Positions 7,987-17,278 of a DNA stretch of 46,739 bases are shown in pieces (position 1 is the stretch's first letter; each line of letters opens with the position of its first letter). Source of the stretch: an uncultured Candidatus Actinomarina sp. (GTDB lineage: Bacteria; Actinomycetota; Acidimicrobiia; Actinomarinales; Actinomarinaceae); the NCBI GenBank assembly GCA_902555055.1, contig CACDQN010000003.1, positions 79,860 to 126,598 of the forward strand, written 5' to 3'. The notes below the pieces were generated by a model. The model did no database searches. It saw only the letters and a program-made list of their open reading frames with translations, and had not been told where the DNA came from. Made by a program: the position numbers and the translations under genes.

Positions 7987-10404
7987 GTGACAATAAAACT
8001 TCTAGGAAACGAATTAGGAAATGTTATAAAAGAACAAGCTGGTACTAAATATTTCAAAATTGTAGAAAATATCAGATTTGATTCAAAAAAGTATAGATTA
8101 ACTAAGGAAGAAAAATATCTAAATAACATCTTTAAATCTTTAAATAATTTAGAACCAAAAGAAATTTACATAATTACAAAATCATTTACGATATTTTTTT
8201 ATTTATCAAATATTGCTGAACAAGTATTTAGAGAGCATTTTCTTGAAAATAAGAATGTTAAGATAAAAAAGTCTTTAAAAAAGAACCTGTCATTTATCCC
8301 TGTATTCACAGCTCATCCTACCGAAAGCTCAAGACAATCTACTTTAAAGAAAATATATAAAATTGGTGAGTTAATTGAAAAAAATTCATCTAGAGATATG
8401 AATGAAATAAATACATTAATTACACAACTTTGGTACACAAGGGACGTTAGGTCTGCTAAACCCAATCCATTGGATGAGGTTAAGTCTCTAATTTATTATT
8501 TAGATATTTTATATACCGATGTTTATGAAAATATTATAAATGATGATGAAATTTTAAAAAATACAGATAATTTCAACATAAATTTTGGTTCGTGGGTTGG
8601 AGCTGATAAAGACGGTAATCCATATGTGACTACTAATGTTACTAAAGAAGCACTAAAGATTTACTCGTCTCAAATTATTAATATCTATAAAAGTAAAATC
8701 AAAGAACTTTCAGAAGACTTTAGTATTTCTACAGATTTTGTTAAATGTCCCGATTTCTTATACAGGTCTATTAGAAAATATGAAAAATTAATGCCAAATG
8801 AGTATCTTCACTACTCCAAAGTAAATTTTGATGAGCCTTTTAGGATTTATCTCTCCTTAGTATTTCATCGACTTGAACTATTTCAAAAAAGCAATAAGGG
8901 ATATATGTATTTTGATGAATTTAAAAAAGACATGTTGACTTTCCAAAAAGCTGTTCATCAAATATTTGGTAATAAAACACAAATAGCTAAACTAAATACT
9001 TTTATTAAATACATTGAGCAATTCGAATTTCATGGTGTTTCTTTAGATATTCGACAAAACTCTTCAATAGTCAATTCAAAAAAAGGTAAACTTTTTACCG
9101 ATTTTAAAAAGCTTTTAAAGGAAATTCCAACTTTACAGAAAATTTATGGAAAAAAAGTATTCAATTCTTTAATTCTGTCAATGACTAAATCTCATTCTGA
9201 TATTCTTTCACTTTATGATTTAAGTAAAGAGGCTATGCCTATTAAAAATATTCCATCTATAACACCACTCATTGAAGAAATTAATGATTTAAATAAATCT
9301 GCAGAAATTATTGACAGATTACTTAAAACTGCAAGGTATAAAAATTTTTTGAATAACTATATGAATAATTCACAAGAAATAATGCTTGGATATTCTGACT
9401 CTAATAAAGATGGTGGCATTATTGCGTCACAGTGGAATGTATATAAAGCCCAAATTTCTATGTTTGAAGTAGGATTTAATAACGATGTAAATATTAATTT
9501 CTTTCATGGCAGGGGAGGAACAATAAGCCGTGGAGGTGGGCCTACATATGATTCTATTATGTCACAGCCTCAAGGTACAATTTCTTCCCAAATAAGATAC
9601 ACAGAACAAGGAGAGGTTATCTCAGACAAGTATTCAACACCTTATTTGGCTTATGAAAATATAAAACTTGGAGTAGCTGCTTTTATAAATAAATCATCAA
9701 GTGAAATTCAAACTAAATTAAAGCATGAAAAATTTATAGACGAACTTTCTGAAAAGTCTTATAAAAAATATAGAGAATTTGTTGAACAAGATGGCTTAAT
9801 TAATTACTTTGAAACGGGTACACCTGTTAATTTATTATCAACTCTTAATATTGGCTCAAGACCTAGTAAGAGGTCCGGTTTCCAACATTCTATTGAAAAC
9901 TATCGAGCAATTCCATGGGTTTTTGGATGGGCTCAAACTAGAAATACATTGACTGGTTGGTACGGTTCAGGTACAGCATTGAAATATGCGATTGAAAATT
10001 ATGGAATTGAAGAAGTACGACGCATTTACAACAATTCAGAATTTCTGAAGAACTTAATAAGCAATATAGAGATGACTATCTTTAAATCTGACTTAAAAAT
10101 TTCCAAACTGTACGTTAACTCGTTACTTAAAAAGGAAAATATTACAATCTATGAAAATATTGTTAATGAGTCTAACCTAGTAAAAACAGCAATTAAAAAA
10201 ATTAAAAATACAAATGAACTCCTTTCTGATAACAAAGTATTAAAAAACACTTTGAATATTAGGAATGCTTATTTGGACCCTCTCTCTTTGATACAGATTA
10301 CGTTAATGCAAAAAATGAATGATTCTACTTTGGCAGAAGAGGAGAAGAAAGCACTCCTTTTGTCAATAAATGGACTAGCCGCTGGATTGAGAAATACTGG
10401 CTGA
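7987..10404 (+). CDS. ppc: Phosphoenolpyruvate carboxylase
   Basis: Carboxylates PEP to oxaloacetate, the anaplerotic feed of the TCA cycle. Diagnostic motifs are FTAHPTESSRQST (catalytic His), GYSDSNKDGG, FHGRGGTISRGGGPTYDS (the mobile glycine-rich loop), QGEVISDKY, and FGWAQTR, and the protein ends in the almost universal GLRNTG. The start is uncertain: the frame is open from a TTG at 7912 inside the upstream gene, but homology (the LLGNELGNVIKEQAG segment) fits a start at GTG 7987 or TTG 7981, giving about 805 residues, short for the family (850-950). No Shine-Dalgarno decides between them. Its 3' end overlaps the convergent peptidase gene by 30 bp. Confidence 0.96.
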   Translation: MTIKLLGNELGNVIKEQAGTKYFKIVENIRFDSKKYRLTKEEKYLNNIFKSLNNLEPKEIYIITKSFTIFFYLSNIAEQVFREHFLENKNVKIKKSLKKNLSFIPVFTAHPTESSRQSTLKKIYKIGELIEKNSSRDMNEINTLITQLWYTRDVRSAKPNPLDEVKSLIYYLDILYTDVYENIINDDEILKNTDNFNINFGSWVGADKDGNPYVTTNVTKEALKIYSSQIINIYKSKIKELSEDFSISTDFVKCPDFLYRSIRKYEKLMPNEYLHYSKVNFDEPFRIYLSLVFHRLELFQKSNKGYMYFDEFKKDMLTFQKAVHQIFGNKTQIAKLNTFIKYIEQFEFHGVSLDIRQNSSIVNSKKGKLFTDFKKLLKEIPTLQKIYGKKVFNSLILSMTKSHSDILSLYDLSKEAMPIKNIPSITPLIEEINDLNKSAEIIDRLLKTARYKNFLNNYMNNSQEIMLGYSDSNKDGGIIASQWNVYKAQISMFEVGFNNDVNINFFHGRGGTISRGGGPTYDSIMSQPQGTISSQIRYTEQGEVISDKYSTPYLAYENIKLGVAAFINKSSSEIQTKLKHEKFIDELSEKSYKKYREFVEQDGLINYFETGTPVNLLSTLNIGSRPSKRSGFQHSIENYRAIPWVFGWAQTRNTLTGWYGSGTALKYAIENYGIEEVRRIYNNSEFLKNLISNIEMTIFKSDLKISKLYVNSLLKKENITIYENIVNESNLVKTAIKKIKNTNELLSDNKVLKNTLNIRNAYLDPLSLIQITLMQKMNDSTLAEEEKKALLLSINGLAAGLRNTG

Positions 10405-11520
10405 TAAATCTCTAAGTTCAAAGTGCATTTCATCTGGAGATGTCCATGTTCCTCCCCAAGCGAATCCCCATGAATTAAAAATTTCAACTATTCTTGGTGG
10501 ATACCCTGATTTTGTATTTATATCTATTGCAATTCCCCACGCATGTCTTGAGATACTTCCACCTGCATCAAATCTACTAATTCTCCTAGGTGCATAACAT
10601 CCACCAGATGATCTCCATTCTTCAATTGATAAATAACCTTCAAGGCCTTCTTCAAGAATTTGATTTAATGCACCCTCAAGTGGTTCCCACATTAATCTAT
10701 GACATCTTGTTATTCCCAATATAGGCATTCTTTTATTCTGAATATTTTCTTCTCTCCACTCGGGTTCTGTTGTAATCCATACACCGTCACGTTCTTTTAT
10801 TTGAAAATCACCAAACATTTCTTTTACAAGAGCATTAGGTAATACCCAATTTTTGTTAGGTGAAGGTTTTTTGTATGTAAATTTAACTTTGCTGTATTCA
10901 ATATTTTTATGAAGTTCTATAAAAAAATTTTCGCTTACTTTACTATCCCAAATGATTGCTTGTATGTTTCTGAAAATTCCTAGCTTATATCCAACTTCCT
11001 TATTAACCACAATCTCAAACCAACCCATTGTTGAGTCTTTTGTGATTTTTCCAACTTCCAGAGAAATTTTTTCATTGTTTAATCCTACAAAATTAACTAT
11101 GTCACCAACTTCAAGTTGATATCGTTCAGCAGTCAACGTTGATACAACTAACATTCCGCTATTTATAACATCGGCAGTGCCAGCATCGTAAAACATATTT
11201 GAAACTTTGGAATCTATAGTTTTGACGGATACAGAATATAGAAAATTTTCTAATGTGCTTACTTTAATTTCTTCGTTAGGTGCTGTTGTTGATTCAAGAC
11301 CAACATTTGCTCTTCCTATAAATGTTACATTTGATTCTAAATTTTTAACACTTTCTATAATCTGATTTGTGACGCTATAAAATAAACTTCCAGACTGAGA
11401 AATTGTTATAACTTCATAATTATCTATTTTATTTTTGGATTGCAGAACTGTTTCTTGGTTATTCGTGATTGGAATAGATGATAAGTTGATTAGCACTGAA
11501 ACTAATAGTGAATAAATCAT
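10375..11520 (-). CDS. Secreted M15-family (VanY-like) peptidase with long N-terminal region
   Basis: A 381-residue exported protein. The first 17 or so residues form a hydrophobic signal peptide. The C-terminal 120 residues match the M15_4 D-Ala-D-Ala carboxypeptidase / endopeptidase fold: SRHAWGIAIDIN supplies zinc ligands His326 and Asp333, and DEMHFEL supplies catalytic Glu364 and ligand His366. The residues from about 60 to 230 are not part of that domain; the ERYQLEVGDIVNF / LEVGKI pattern recalls the extracellular beta domain of MacB/FtsX-like permeases, but no permease helices are present. Role: cleaving peptidoglycan stem peptides outside the membrane. It is convergent with ppc and overlaps it by 30 bp. 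Confidence 0.8.
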   Translation of the reverse strand: MIYSLLVSVLINLSSIPITNNQETVLQSKNKIDNYEVITISQSGSLFYSVTNQIIESVKNLESNVTFIGRANVGLESTTAPNEEIKVSTLENFLYSVSVKTIDSKVSNMFYDAGTADVINSGMLVVSTLTAERYQLEVGDIVNFVGLNNEKISLEVGKITKDSTMGWFEIVVNKEVGYKLGIFRNIQAIIWDSKVSENFFIELHKNIEYSKVKFTYKKPSPNKNWVLPNALVKEMFGDFQIKERDGVWITTEPEWREENIQNKRMPILGITRCHRLMWEPLEGALNQILEEGLEGYLSIEEWRSSGGCYAPRRISRFDAGGSISRHAWGIAIDINTKSGYPPRIVEIFNSWGFAWGGTWTSPDEMHFELRDLSASISQSSG

Positions 11521-11527
11521 ATTAAGT

Positions 11528-11600
11528 AGTTTAATTTTCCTAATAATTTACATAGATTTAACATGAATAAATACCGCTAATTTTAAATCTTGGTTATTCT
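11528..11600. promoter_or_regulatory. Divergent promoters of the M15 peptidase and MMPL genes
   Basis: On the minus strand TAAACT (11533 to 11528) lies 7 nt before the peptidase ATG at 11520. On the plus strand TATTCT (11595-11600) lies 8 nt before the MMPL ATG at 11609. Neither start codon has a Shine-Dalgarno sequence, so both transcripts may begin at or next to the start codon. No convincing -35 hexamers were seen. Confidence 0.4.
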
Positions 11601-11608
11601 TTAAATCT

Positions 11609-14197
11609 ATGAAACTTTTGACTAACTTTTTTTCAACAGCTGCAACAAAAAGGCCTGTAATAACAATTATTATTGTTTTACTTTTAACCGGTTTTTTTGG
11701 GTTTATGGCAGGACAAGCTGAAGAATTGAGTACTAGCTTTGGTGGAGAATTAGACACACCTGAAATACAAGCATCATCAAAACTTGGAGAGTACTTTCAA
11801 ACCTCAGGTTCACAGTCTGTATTTCAAATTATTGTCAGTGGTGACGATGTTCTCACTGTAGATGGTTATTTAGCTTGGCAGGAAATTAATAAAGCAGTTT
11901 TACAAAGTGAAATTTATCCTTATTTAGTAAAAGATCAAGGGGGAGCTGTACAAGGCTTTTTCGCACCTGTTGATTTTGCAAAAGCATTTAATCCTACTCT
12001 AAATGTTAGTGCCATGTCAGATGAACAATTTAAGCAGCTATATAATCAAGCTAATGGTCAAATGCCTCCAGAGTTTAAAGCATTTGCAGCTGCACTATTA
12101 TCTTCAACTTATGATGAAGAGGCTACAACAGCTTCAGCAGGTTTAGCAATTGTTACTATTGATAGCTCATTAATAGTCCAAGAATTTGGAGGATCAGATG
12201 GGGCATTCATTGAGCAACCACGTATGGAAGTTGCTCTCTCTGAAGCACTATCTGAAATTTCAATAGGAGATATTAAAGTGTCAGGATTTTCCTTTGGTCT
12301 TTTATTAGGTAATGAAGGTGATGACTTTCTTGCTGAGATTGGCTTGTTGTTTGGACAAGCTTTCTTAATTATTCTTGTTGTACTTGCGTATATATTCTTC
12401 ATAAGACCAAGAAAAGGTTTTGGAATTCTTAAATCTGGAAGAAGAACATTCAGTGACCTACTGTTAAGTCTGGGAGCTATTCTGCTCTCTATTGGCTGGA
12501 TGCAAGGTGCAGGTACAATACTAGGGCCTGGTTATTTAGATATAATTGGTGCTCCAAACCAAGTATCACAGATTGCTCCTATTATACTGATCGGCCTTGG
12601 TGTTGACTATGCAATTCACTTCACATCTAGATACAGGGAAGAAATCGGTTCAGGAAATTCTATAGTTGGCTCTACATCATCAACACTTAAGTCTGTTGGT
12701 ATCGCCCTTACACTTGCAACGCTTGCAACAATTGTAGGATTCTTAACGAATATTGTTTCTCCGCTTCCAGAATTAAAAGATTTTGGAATATTAGTTTCAA
12801 CAGGTATATTTTTTGCTTTCTTTTTAGTTATGACTTTTGTTCCTGCTATCAGGACATTATTAGATAAGAGAGCTGAATCAAAGGGAAATATCAGTACCGA
12901 AGCTTTTTCATCTTCTGGAGAGAGTATACTTAATAAAATTGCTGCATCCAGTGGTATTATTCCAAAGAAGCTCAAATTAGTTGCTCTAGCATTATTAATT
13001 GGTATTTCAGGCTACGGTTATTTTAGCTTTACTAACTTAGAGACAATTTTTGAATTTACAGATTTTCTTCCTGAGGATGATCCAGTTGTGCAAACATTAG
13101 ATTTATTAACTGAAGAGTTTGGTGGCGGGTTTGGTGAGACTACAAGTGTACTAATTGAGGGTGATAACCTTGCAACACCAGATGTTCACAATGCTCTTAT
13201 TGACTCAATTAATAATTTAAGCGATAAAGAAAATATAGTAGTTTATGCGGGCAATGTTGCTGCTGAGTCTGTAATTGGCACAGTCGGACAGCTACTAGCG
13301 CCACAAGGAGCAGCTCCTGGTGCACCACCAGCTATGCCTGATATGGAAGTTTTGGGAACCCTTGGTTCATATGGTGTTGATTTAATGTCTGGATCTCAAG
13401 GTATTGATGCTTTAAGAGTAAAAGACTCAGGAGATGTTCAAGGACTTTATGAGTATCTTGTAAGTTCTGACCCGGAAGCATTCTTAGCAAATCTATATTT
13501 CAATGAAGAAAATATAGTAACCGCTCAACAAGTTAGAATAACAACTTCAGCTGGTTCTTTAGGTGCTGCACAATTAAGAGATGATATATATGATGCCTTT
13601 ATTCCACTATCTTCACTAGGAGTCGATATTGCCGCAACAAATGATGCTATTGTAACGCAGAGTGTAAGTGACTTAATCTCAGAGTCACAATTTCAATCTC
13701 TAATCTTTGCAATTTTAGCTTCAATGACTTTCTTAATTCTTTACTATTTAATTGATATTAGAAAACCATTTCTTGGGGTAATTACTATTCTTCCAGTAGT
13801 AGCTATAGTAATGGGTACTTATTTAGGTATGTATTTTCTTGAAATACCTTTAAATCCTGTAACCTCAACGTTATCAGGACTAGCTATTGGTATAGGTGTG
13901 CCTTTTGTTATACATGTTACTAATAGATTTAGAGAGACTCTTTTGACCTCATCTAATCCAGTTGAAGCAGTGAAAACTACATTAAAAACAACTGGTGGTT
14001 CGCTATTTGGATCTGCATTTACAACTATGGCTGGTTTTGGTATTTTGATGACTTCATCATTAAAACCATTTCAACAAATGGGTCAAGTTGTTGTAGTAGC
14101 ACTTGGTTTTGCCTTGGTTGCATCCATCCTAATTTTGCCTACATTATTAGTATTTTGGGCTAATTATCACAATAAAAAAACTGCTAAATCTTTATAG
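11609..14197 (+). CDS. MMPL/RND-family exporter (HAE3-like)
   Basis: An 862-residue membrane protein with the duplicated RND layout: one N-terminal helix (FFSTAATKRPVITIIIVLLL), a large external loop to about residue 235, a five-to-six-helix block, then a second helix near residue 455, a second external loop and a second block. The first block carries GLGVDYAIHFTSRYREE near residue 330 and the second GIGVPFVIHVTNRFRET, the paired segments of MMPL / hydrophobe exporters. In actinobacteria such proteins move lipids, hopanoids or small hydrophobic molecules using the proton gradient. In the first segment the Asp of the proton relay is present (GVDYA); in the second it is replaced (GVPFV). It forms its own unit from a likely leaderless start. 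The substrate is unknown. Confidence 0.88.
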   Translation: MKLLTNFFSTAATKRPVITIIIVLLLTGFFGFMAGQAEELSTSFGGELDTPEIQASSKLGEYFQTSGSQSVFQIIVSGDDVLTVDGYLAWQEINKAVLQSEIYPYLVKDQGGAVQGFFAPVDFAKAFNPTLNVSAMSDEQFKQLYNQANGQMPPEFKAFAAALLSSTYDEEATTASAGLAIVTIDSSLIVQEFGGSDGAFIEQPRMEVALSEALSEISIGDIKVSGFSFGLLLGNEGDDFLAEIGLLFGQAFLIILVVLAYIFFIRPRKGFGILKSGRRTFSDLLLSLGAILLSIGWMQGAGTILGPGYLDIIGAPNQVSQIAPIILIGLGVDYAIHFTSRYREEIGSGNSIVGSTSSTLKSVGIALTLATLATIVGFLTNIVSPLPELKDFGILVSTGIFFAFFLVMTFVPAIRTLLDKRAESKGNISTEAFSSSGESILNKIAASSGIIPKKLKLVALALLIGISGYGYFSFTNLETIFEFTDFLPEDDPVVQTLDLLTEEFGGGFGETTSVLIEGDNLATPDVHNALIDSINNLSDKENIVVYAGNVAAESVIGTVGQLLAPQGAAPGAPPAMPDMEVLGTLGSYGVDLMSGSQGIDALRVKDSGDVQGLYEYLVSSDPEAFLANLYFNEENIVTAQQVRITTSAGSLGAAQLRDDIYDAFIPLSSLGVDIAATNDAIVTQSVSDLISESQFQSLIFAILASMTFLILYYLIDIRKPFLGVITILPVVAIVMGTYLGMYFLEIPLNPVTSTLSGLAIGIGVPFVIHVTNRFRETLLTSSNPVEAVKTTLKTTGGSLFGSAFTTMAGFGILMTSSLKPFQQMGQVVVVALGFALVASILILPTLLVFWANYHNKKTAKSL

Positions 14198-14220
14198 ATT
14201 TATTTATTACTATTAATTAA

Positions 14221-14991
14221 GTGAATGTATCAAAATTACTAAAAACTGTAAATTCTTTAGTTCCTCTTGATTGTGCTTTTGAAGATGACTTTGTCGGTAT
14301 TACTGTCGGGTCAGAAGATTCTAAAGTAAATGGATTAGTTGTTGCACATGAATTAGATAACAATATATTAAAATATTCAATCGATAACAATATCAACACT
14401 TTAATTACTTACCATCCACCGTCAATGAAAAAAAAGTTAGAAAAAGATGGAACTGAAAGCTTTGAAGAAGAAACATTGACATCTAATTTTAGAGAAGCAG
14501 GAATAAATATAATCTCTATACATACCGCACAGGACGTATGTAAAGGTGGCAATGCAGATTTACTTGTTGATTTATTTGAGATGACAAATACTGAAATATT
14601 TGCACATACAACAGGAGAGTTTGGAGCAGGTCGTATTGGGCAAATACAAAAAACGTCTTGTATAGAATTTGTAGAAACGTTAGAAGCAAAACTTAATACA
14701 AGAATTGTAAGGACTAATAAATATTTTCAGTCAATAAAAGAAATAAAAAGTATTGCAGTCTTACCTGGATCAGGAACTCAATTTTTAGATGAAGTGATAA
14801 CAAAAGCTGATGTGTTTATAACAGGCGACATATCTCATAGATACTTATTAAAAGGCGATGAAACAAATCTTGGATTGATTCAAGTTAATCATTTATCTAC
14901 AGAAATACCAGGAATGAAGAGATTTGTTAGCAATTTAAGTATTGAGCTAGGAACAGAGCTAGAGTATTTTTATAATAAGTATTATGAATGA
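14221..14991 (+). CDS. NIF3-like dinuclear metal protein
   Basis: A 256-residue NIF3/YbgI/DUF34-family protein. Metal-ligand segments are visible: TYHPP (first His), SIHTAQDVCKGGNADL (the 'HT--D---GG-N' segment) and ITGDISHRY followed by VNHLSTEIPG, where His and Glu complete the site. PGSGTQFLDEVITKADVFITGD is the family's conserved core. The start is a GTG 23 nt after the MMPL stop. It overlaps the zinc-ribbon gene by 8 bp; in mycobacteria the same three genes (NIF3, zinc-ribbon, RNase H) are adjacent. The family's cellular role is not firmly known; GTP cyclohydrolase activity has been proposed for some members. Confidence 0.88.
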   Translation: MNVSKLLKTVNSLVPLDCAFEDDFVGITVGSEDSKVNGLVVAHELDNNILKYSIDNNINTLITYHPPSMKKKLEKDGTESFEEETLTSNFREAGINIISIHTAQDVCKGGNADLLVDLFEMTNTEIFAHTTGEFGAGRIGQIQKTSCIEFVETLEAKLNTRIVRTNKYFQSIKEIKSIAVLPGSGTQFLDEVITKADVFITGDISHRYLLKGDETNLGLIQVNHLSTEIPGMKRFVSNLSIELGTELEYFYNKYYE

Positions 14992-15691
14992 ACCTTTTTT
15001 ACTTAGTAATTTGATAGATCTTCAAGATATTGATAATGAAATTACAAAATTAATTACAAAAAAATCTGAAGGTAAAACAGTTTTAGAATTAAAAAACTTA
15101 GAACAAAAGTATAAAGAAGTTACTAAAGCTATTGAAATATCAAAATTAGCAATGGAGGATTACTTTTCAGATAAAAAAGATTTTGATAAAAAGCTTTTGG
15201 AGAATGAAAATAAATTATCAAGTATTGAAATAAAATTACAAGATACAAAATTAAATGCAAGTGAATTGCAAAATTACAATTTACAGAAATCTAATGTTCA
15301 GCTTGTTATAGAAGATATATTCAAATCTATAGATCTTCTTAATAGCAATAATAAAGAAGGATTAATTGAAATTGAAAATTTCCAAAATCAGTTATCTTCT
15401 TTAAAGCCTAAGTTGGTTGAAATATCTAAAACCCTGCAAACTGAGTGGAAAGATATTGATAGTAAAATGAGTCAGCAAGAACAAGAAAAGTCTAATCTCA
15501 TTAGTTCATTTCCAGATGAAATCAAATTGCTTTATGATGAATTAAAATCTCAAGGAGTTGAAATAATTGCTGCATACAAAAATGATACTCAATGTGGTTG
15601 TTGTGGAGTAAGTCTTACATCTAGTGAAATGGATAATATTCAAGAATCTAAATTTCAACAATGTCCATATTGTCAAGGTATTTTAGTTTAA
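14984..15691 (+). CDS. Coiled-coil C4 zinc-ribbon protein (COG1579 type)
   Basis: A 235-residue protein with a long, charged, Leu-rich helical region (about residues 10-175) that should form an antiparallel coiled-coil hairpin, followed by a C-terminal zinc ribbon with the pairs C-G-C-C and C-P-Y-C at residues 204-229. This is the layout of the COG1579 family, which is encoded next to NIF3 and RNase H in many actinobacteria. The stop codon overlaps the RNase HI start codon by one base. A role in nucleic-acid handling has been suggested for the family, but its function is not established. Confidence 0.85.
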   Translation: MNEPFLLSNLIDLQDIDNEITKLITKKSEGKTVLELKNLEQKYKEVTKAIEISKLAMEDYFSDKKDFDKKLLENENKLSSIEIKLQDTKLNASELQNYNLQKSNVQLVIEDIFKSIDLLNSNNKEGLIEIENFQNQLSSLKPKLVEISKTLQTEWKDIDSKMSQQEQEKSNLISSFPDEIKLLYDELKSQGVEIIAAYKNDTQCGCCGVSLTSSEMDNIQESKFQQCPYCQGILV

Positions 15692-16083
15692 TGTACGAAA
15701 TTTACTGTGATGGGGCATCAAGATCAAATCCTGGAGAAGCGTCAGTTGGAATATCAATCTTAAAAGACAAAAAAGAAATAGATACTATCAAAAAAAGAAT
15801 AGGGATTGCCACAAACAATGTTGCTGAGTATTTAGGTTTGATTGAAGCATTGAAATATTGCGTTGAAAAGAACATTATGGAAGTTGATATATATTTAGAT
15901 TCCTTATTAGTCGTTCAACAAGTTAATTTAGAATACAAAGTTAAATCAAAAAAACTTCAAGAATATTACAACCAATCCCTCGATTTAATAAATAAAATAA
16001 ATAACATAAAAATCACTCATGTCAGAAGAGAATTCAATAAACGTGCAGATCAGCTAGCAAATCAGGCATTAGATGAACTATGA
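15691..16083 (+). CDS. rnhA: Ribonuclease HI
   Basis: A 130-residue enzyme that cuts the RNA strand of RNA-DNA hybrids. All four metal-binding acidic residues are in place: Asp7 in YCDGASRSNPG, Glu46 in NNVAEYLGL, Asp70 in YLDSLLVV and Asp120 in NKRADQLAN. The ATG at 15691 shares a base with the previous stop (TAATG), and translation from it begins right before the first beta strand, so it is preferred over an upstream ATG at 15661 inside the zinc-ribbon gene. In mycobacteria the equivalent protein carries a fused acid-phosphatase domain; here the RNase H domain stands alone. Confidence 0.93.
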   Translation: MYEIYCDGASRSNPGEASVGISILKDKKEIDTIKKRIGIATNNVAEYLGLIEALKYCVEKNIMEVDIYLDSLLVVQQVNLEYKVKSKKLQEYYNQSLDLINKINNIKITHVRREFNKRADQLANQALDEL

Positions 16084-16544
16084 TTATTTGGACTTCTACT
16101 ATTTCCCTCTTTTTATTTAGATATATATTTAAGGATTTTAAAGCCGACTTAAGATACATAGTCTTAGGAAGCTTTTTTCCAATCGCATTAGATCAATTTT
16201 TATTTTTATTTAATTTTTACAAAAATCCAATATCGATTGGACACAGTTTGTTTGTAACAATTGGATTATTGTTCACACTCATGATTATTACGAAAAGAAA
16301 TAGTACCTTTAGAAACAAGTCATTACTTTTTTCCATAGGTTCATTCTTTTATTTAGCGTTAAGTTTTACTTGGCTAAATCAAGAAATATTTTTATACCCA
16401 ATTTTTCCAGGAACAGATAACCTCTTTGAAATTCCTTTATTTGTCAAAGTAATTCTTAATTTTATTGGATTAGGTTACTTTTTTTATAAAATAAAAAATA
16501 TGGACCAACTTAAATATTTTTTTAAAGAAGGAAAATTTATTTAG
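16080..16544 (+). CDS. Small integral membrane protein, possibly YdjM/DUF457-like
   Basis: A 154-residue protein with about four or five membrane helices and an ATGA overlap with rnhA, so it is likely co-translated. LGSFFPIALDQFLF followed by ISIGHSLF and a late W-N-E segment weakly recall the YdjM/DUF457 'metal-dependent hydrolase' membrane proteins, whose conserved pattern is LG--LPD-D ... HSL. The middle Asp is shifted here, so the match is not secure. Its 3' end overlaps the convergent TauE gene by 8 bp. Confidence 0.6.
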   Translation: MIIWTSTISLFLFRYIFKDFKADLRYIVLGSFFPIALDQFLFLFNFYKNPISIGHSLFVTIGLLFTLMIITKRNSTFRNKSLLFSIGSFFYLALSFTWLNQEIFLYPIFPGTDNLFEIPLFVKVILNFIGLGYFFYKIKNMDQLKYFFKEGKFI

Positions 16545-17277
16545 TTGAATAAAACATATTTATTGCAACAAGAACTAAGAAACTACCAAATGCAATATTT
16601 AATGCATCTCTAGATATATTAAAAACAAAATTTGCCCCGACAACAGAACCTATTACTCCAAATAATCCAACAGTAGTACCAATTTTAAGTAGTTCTGTAT
16701 TTGTACGTATTTTTGTAACAGCAGCAGTAAGTGCAGTTGGAACTGTTGTTATTAATGAAATTCCCTGTGCAACAATTTGTTCAAAACCACCAAAAAATAT
16801 TAAGAGCGGAATCCTAATTATCCCACCCCCAATTCCTAAAAGTCCTGATCCAATTCCAGATATAAAACCAACTGCAAAATATAAAATAAAATTATTTTCA
16901 TAGATGGAAATAATTGATGAAGAAAATATCATTCTATAAGCAGATGCAATAAGAAGTATTGAAAATATTTTTTTTAATAATTTTGTATCAATTTTATTTG
17001 TAAACTTGCTTCCTGCGTATCCACCAATTATTCCGCCAATAATAATGACTAATATTTCTAAAAAAAGATTGTTGTTTCCGCTAAAACCTTTTAATAAATA
17101 AGTAATACTGCTGGCACTAGCAACAAAAACAACAGCTAAGGAAGATACTCCGGTATTAATCTTAAAATCAGATTTTGTAAGATAGGTTAGTAAAGGTACA
17201 AATACAACTCCACCACCAATACCTAAAATGCCAGAGAGTAGTCCTCCAATAGTTCCTATGAAAAGGTAAATAAACAA
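16537..17277 (-). CDS. Sulfite exporter TauE/SafE-family permease
   Basis: A 246-residue membrane protein with seven or eight helices built from two repeats. Each repeat opens with the family's glycine motif: LSGILGIGGGVVFVPLL at residues 13-29 and GSGLLGIGGGIIRIPLL about 125 residues later. The family moves small anions (sulfite, sulfoacetate and similar) or acts as a UPF0721-type permease. It starts one base after the stop of the upstream F420-type oxidoreductase gene, so the two are probably co-transcribed. The substrate cannot be read from the sequence. Confidence 0.87.
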   Translation of the reverse strand: MFIYLFIGTIGGLLSGILGIGGGVVFVPLLTYLTKSDFKINTGVSSLAVVFVASASSITYLLKGFSGNNNLFLEILVIIIGGIIGGYAGSKFTNKIDTKLLKKIFSILLIASAYRMIFSSSIISIYENNFILYFAVGFISGIGSGLLGIGGGIIRIPLLIFFGGFEQIVAQGISLITTVPTALTAAVTKIRTNTELLKIGTTVGLFGVIGSVVGANFVFNISRDALNIAFGSFLVLVAINMFYSTK

Positions 17278-17278
17278 A

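Noticed and set aside
12616-12975. 119-codon minus-strand frame
   Set aside because: It is antisense to the MMPL gene, has no promoter or homologous motif and its sequence is the shadow of conserved MMPL helices.
15661-15690. Earlier start for RNase HI
   Set aside because: It adds residues that overlap the zinc-ribbon C-terminus and are absent from the family; the TAATG overlap at 15691 fits better.
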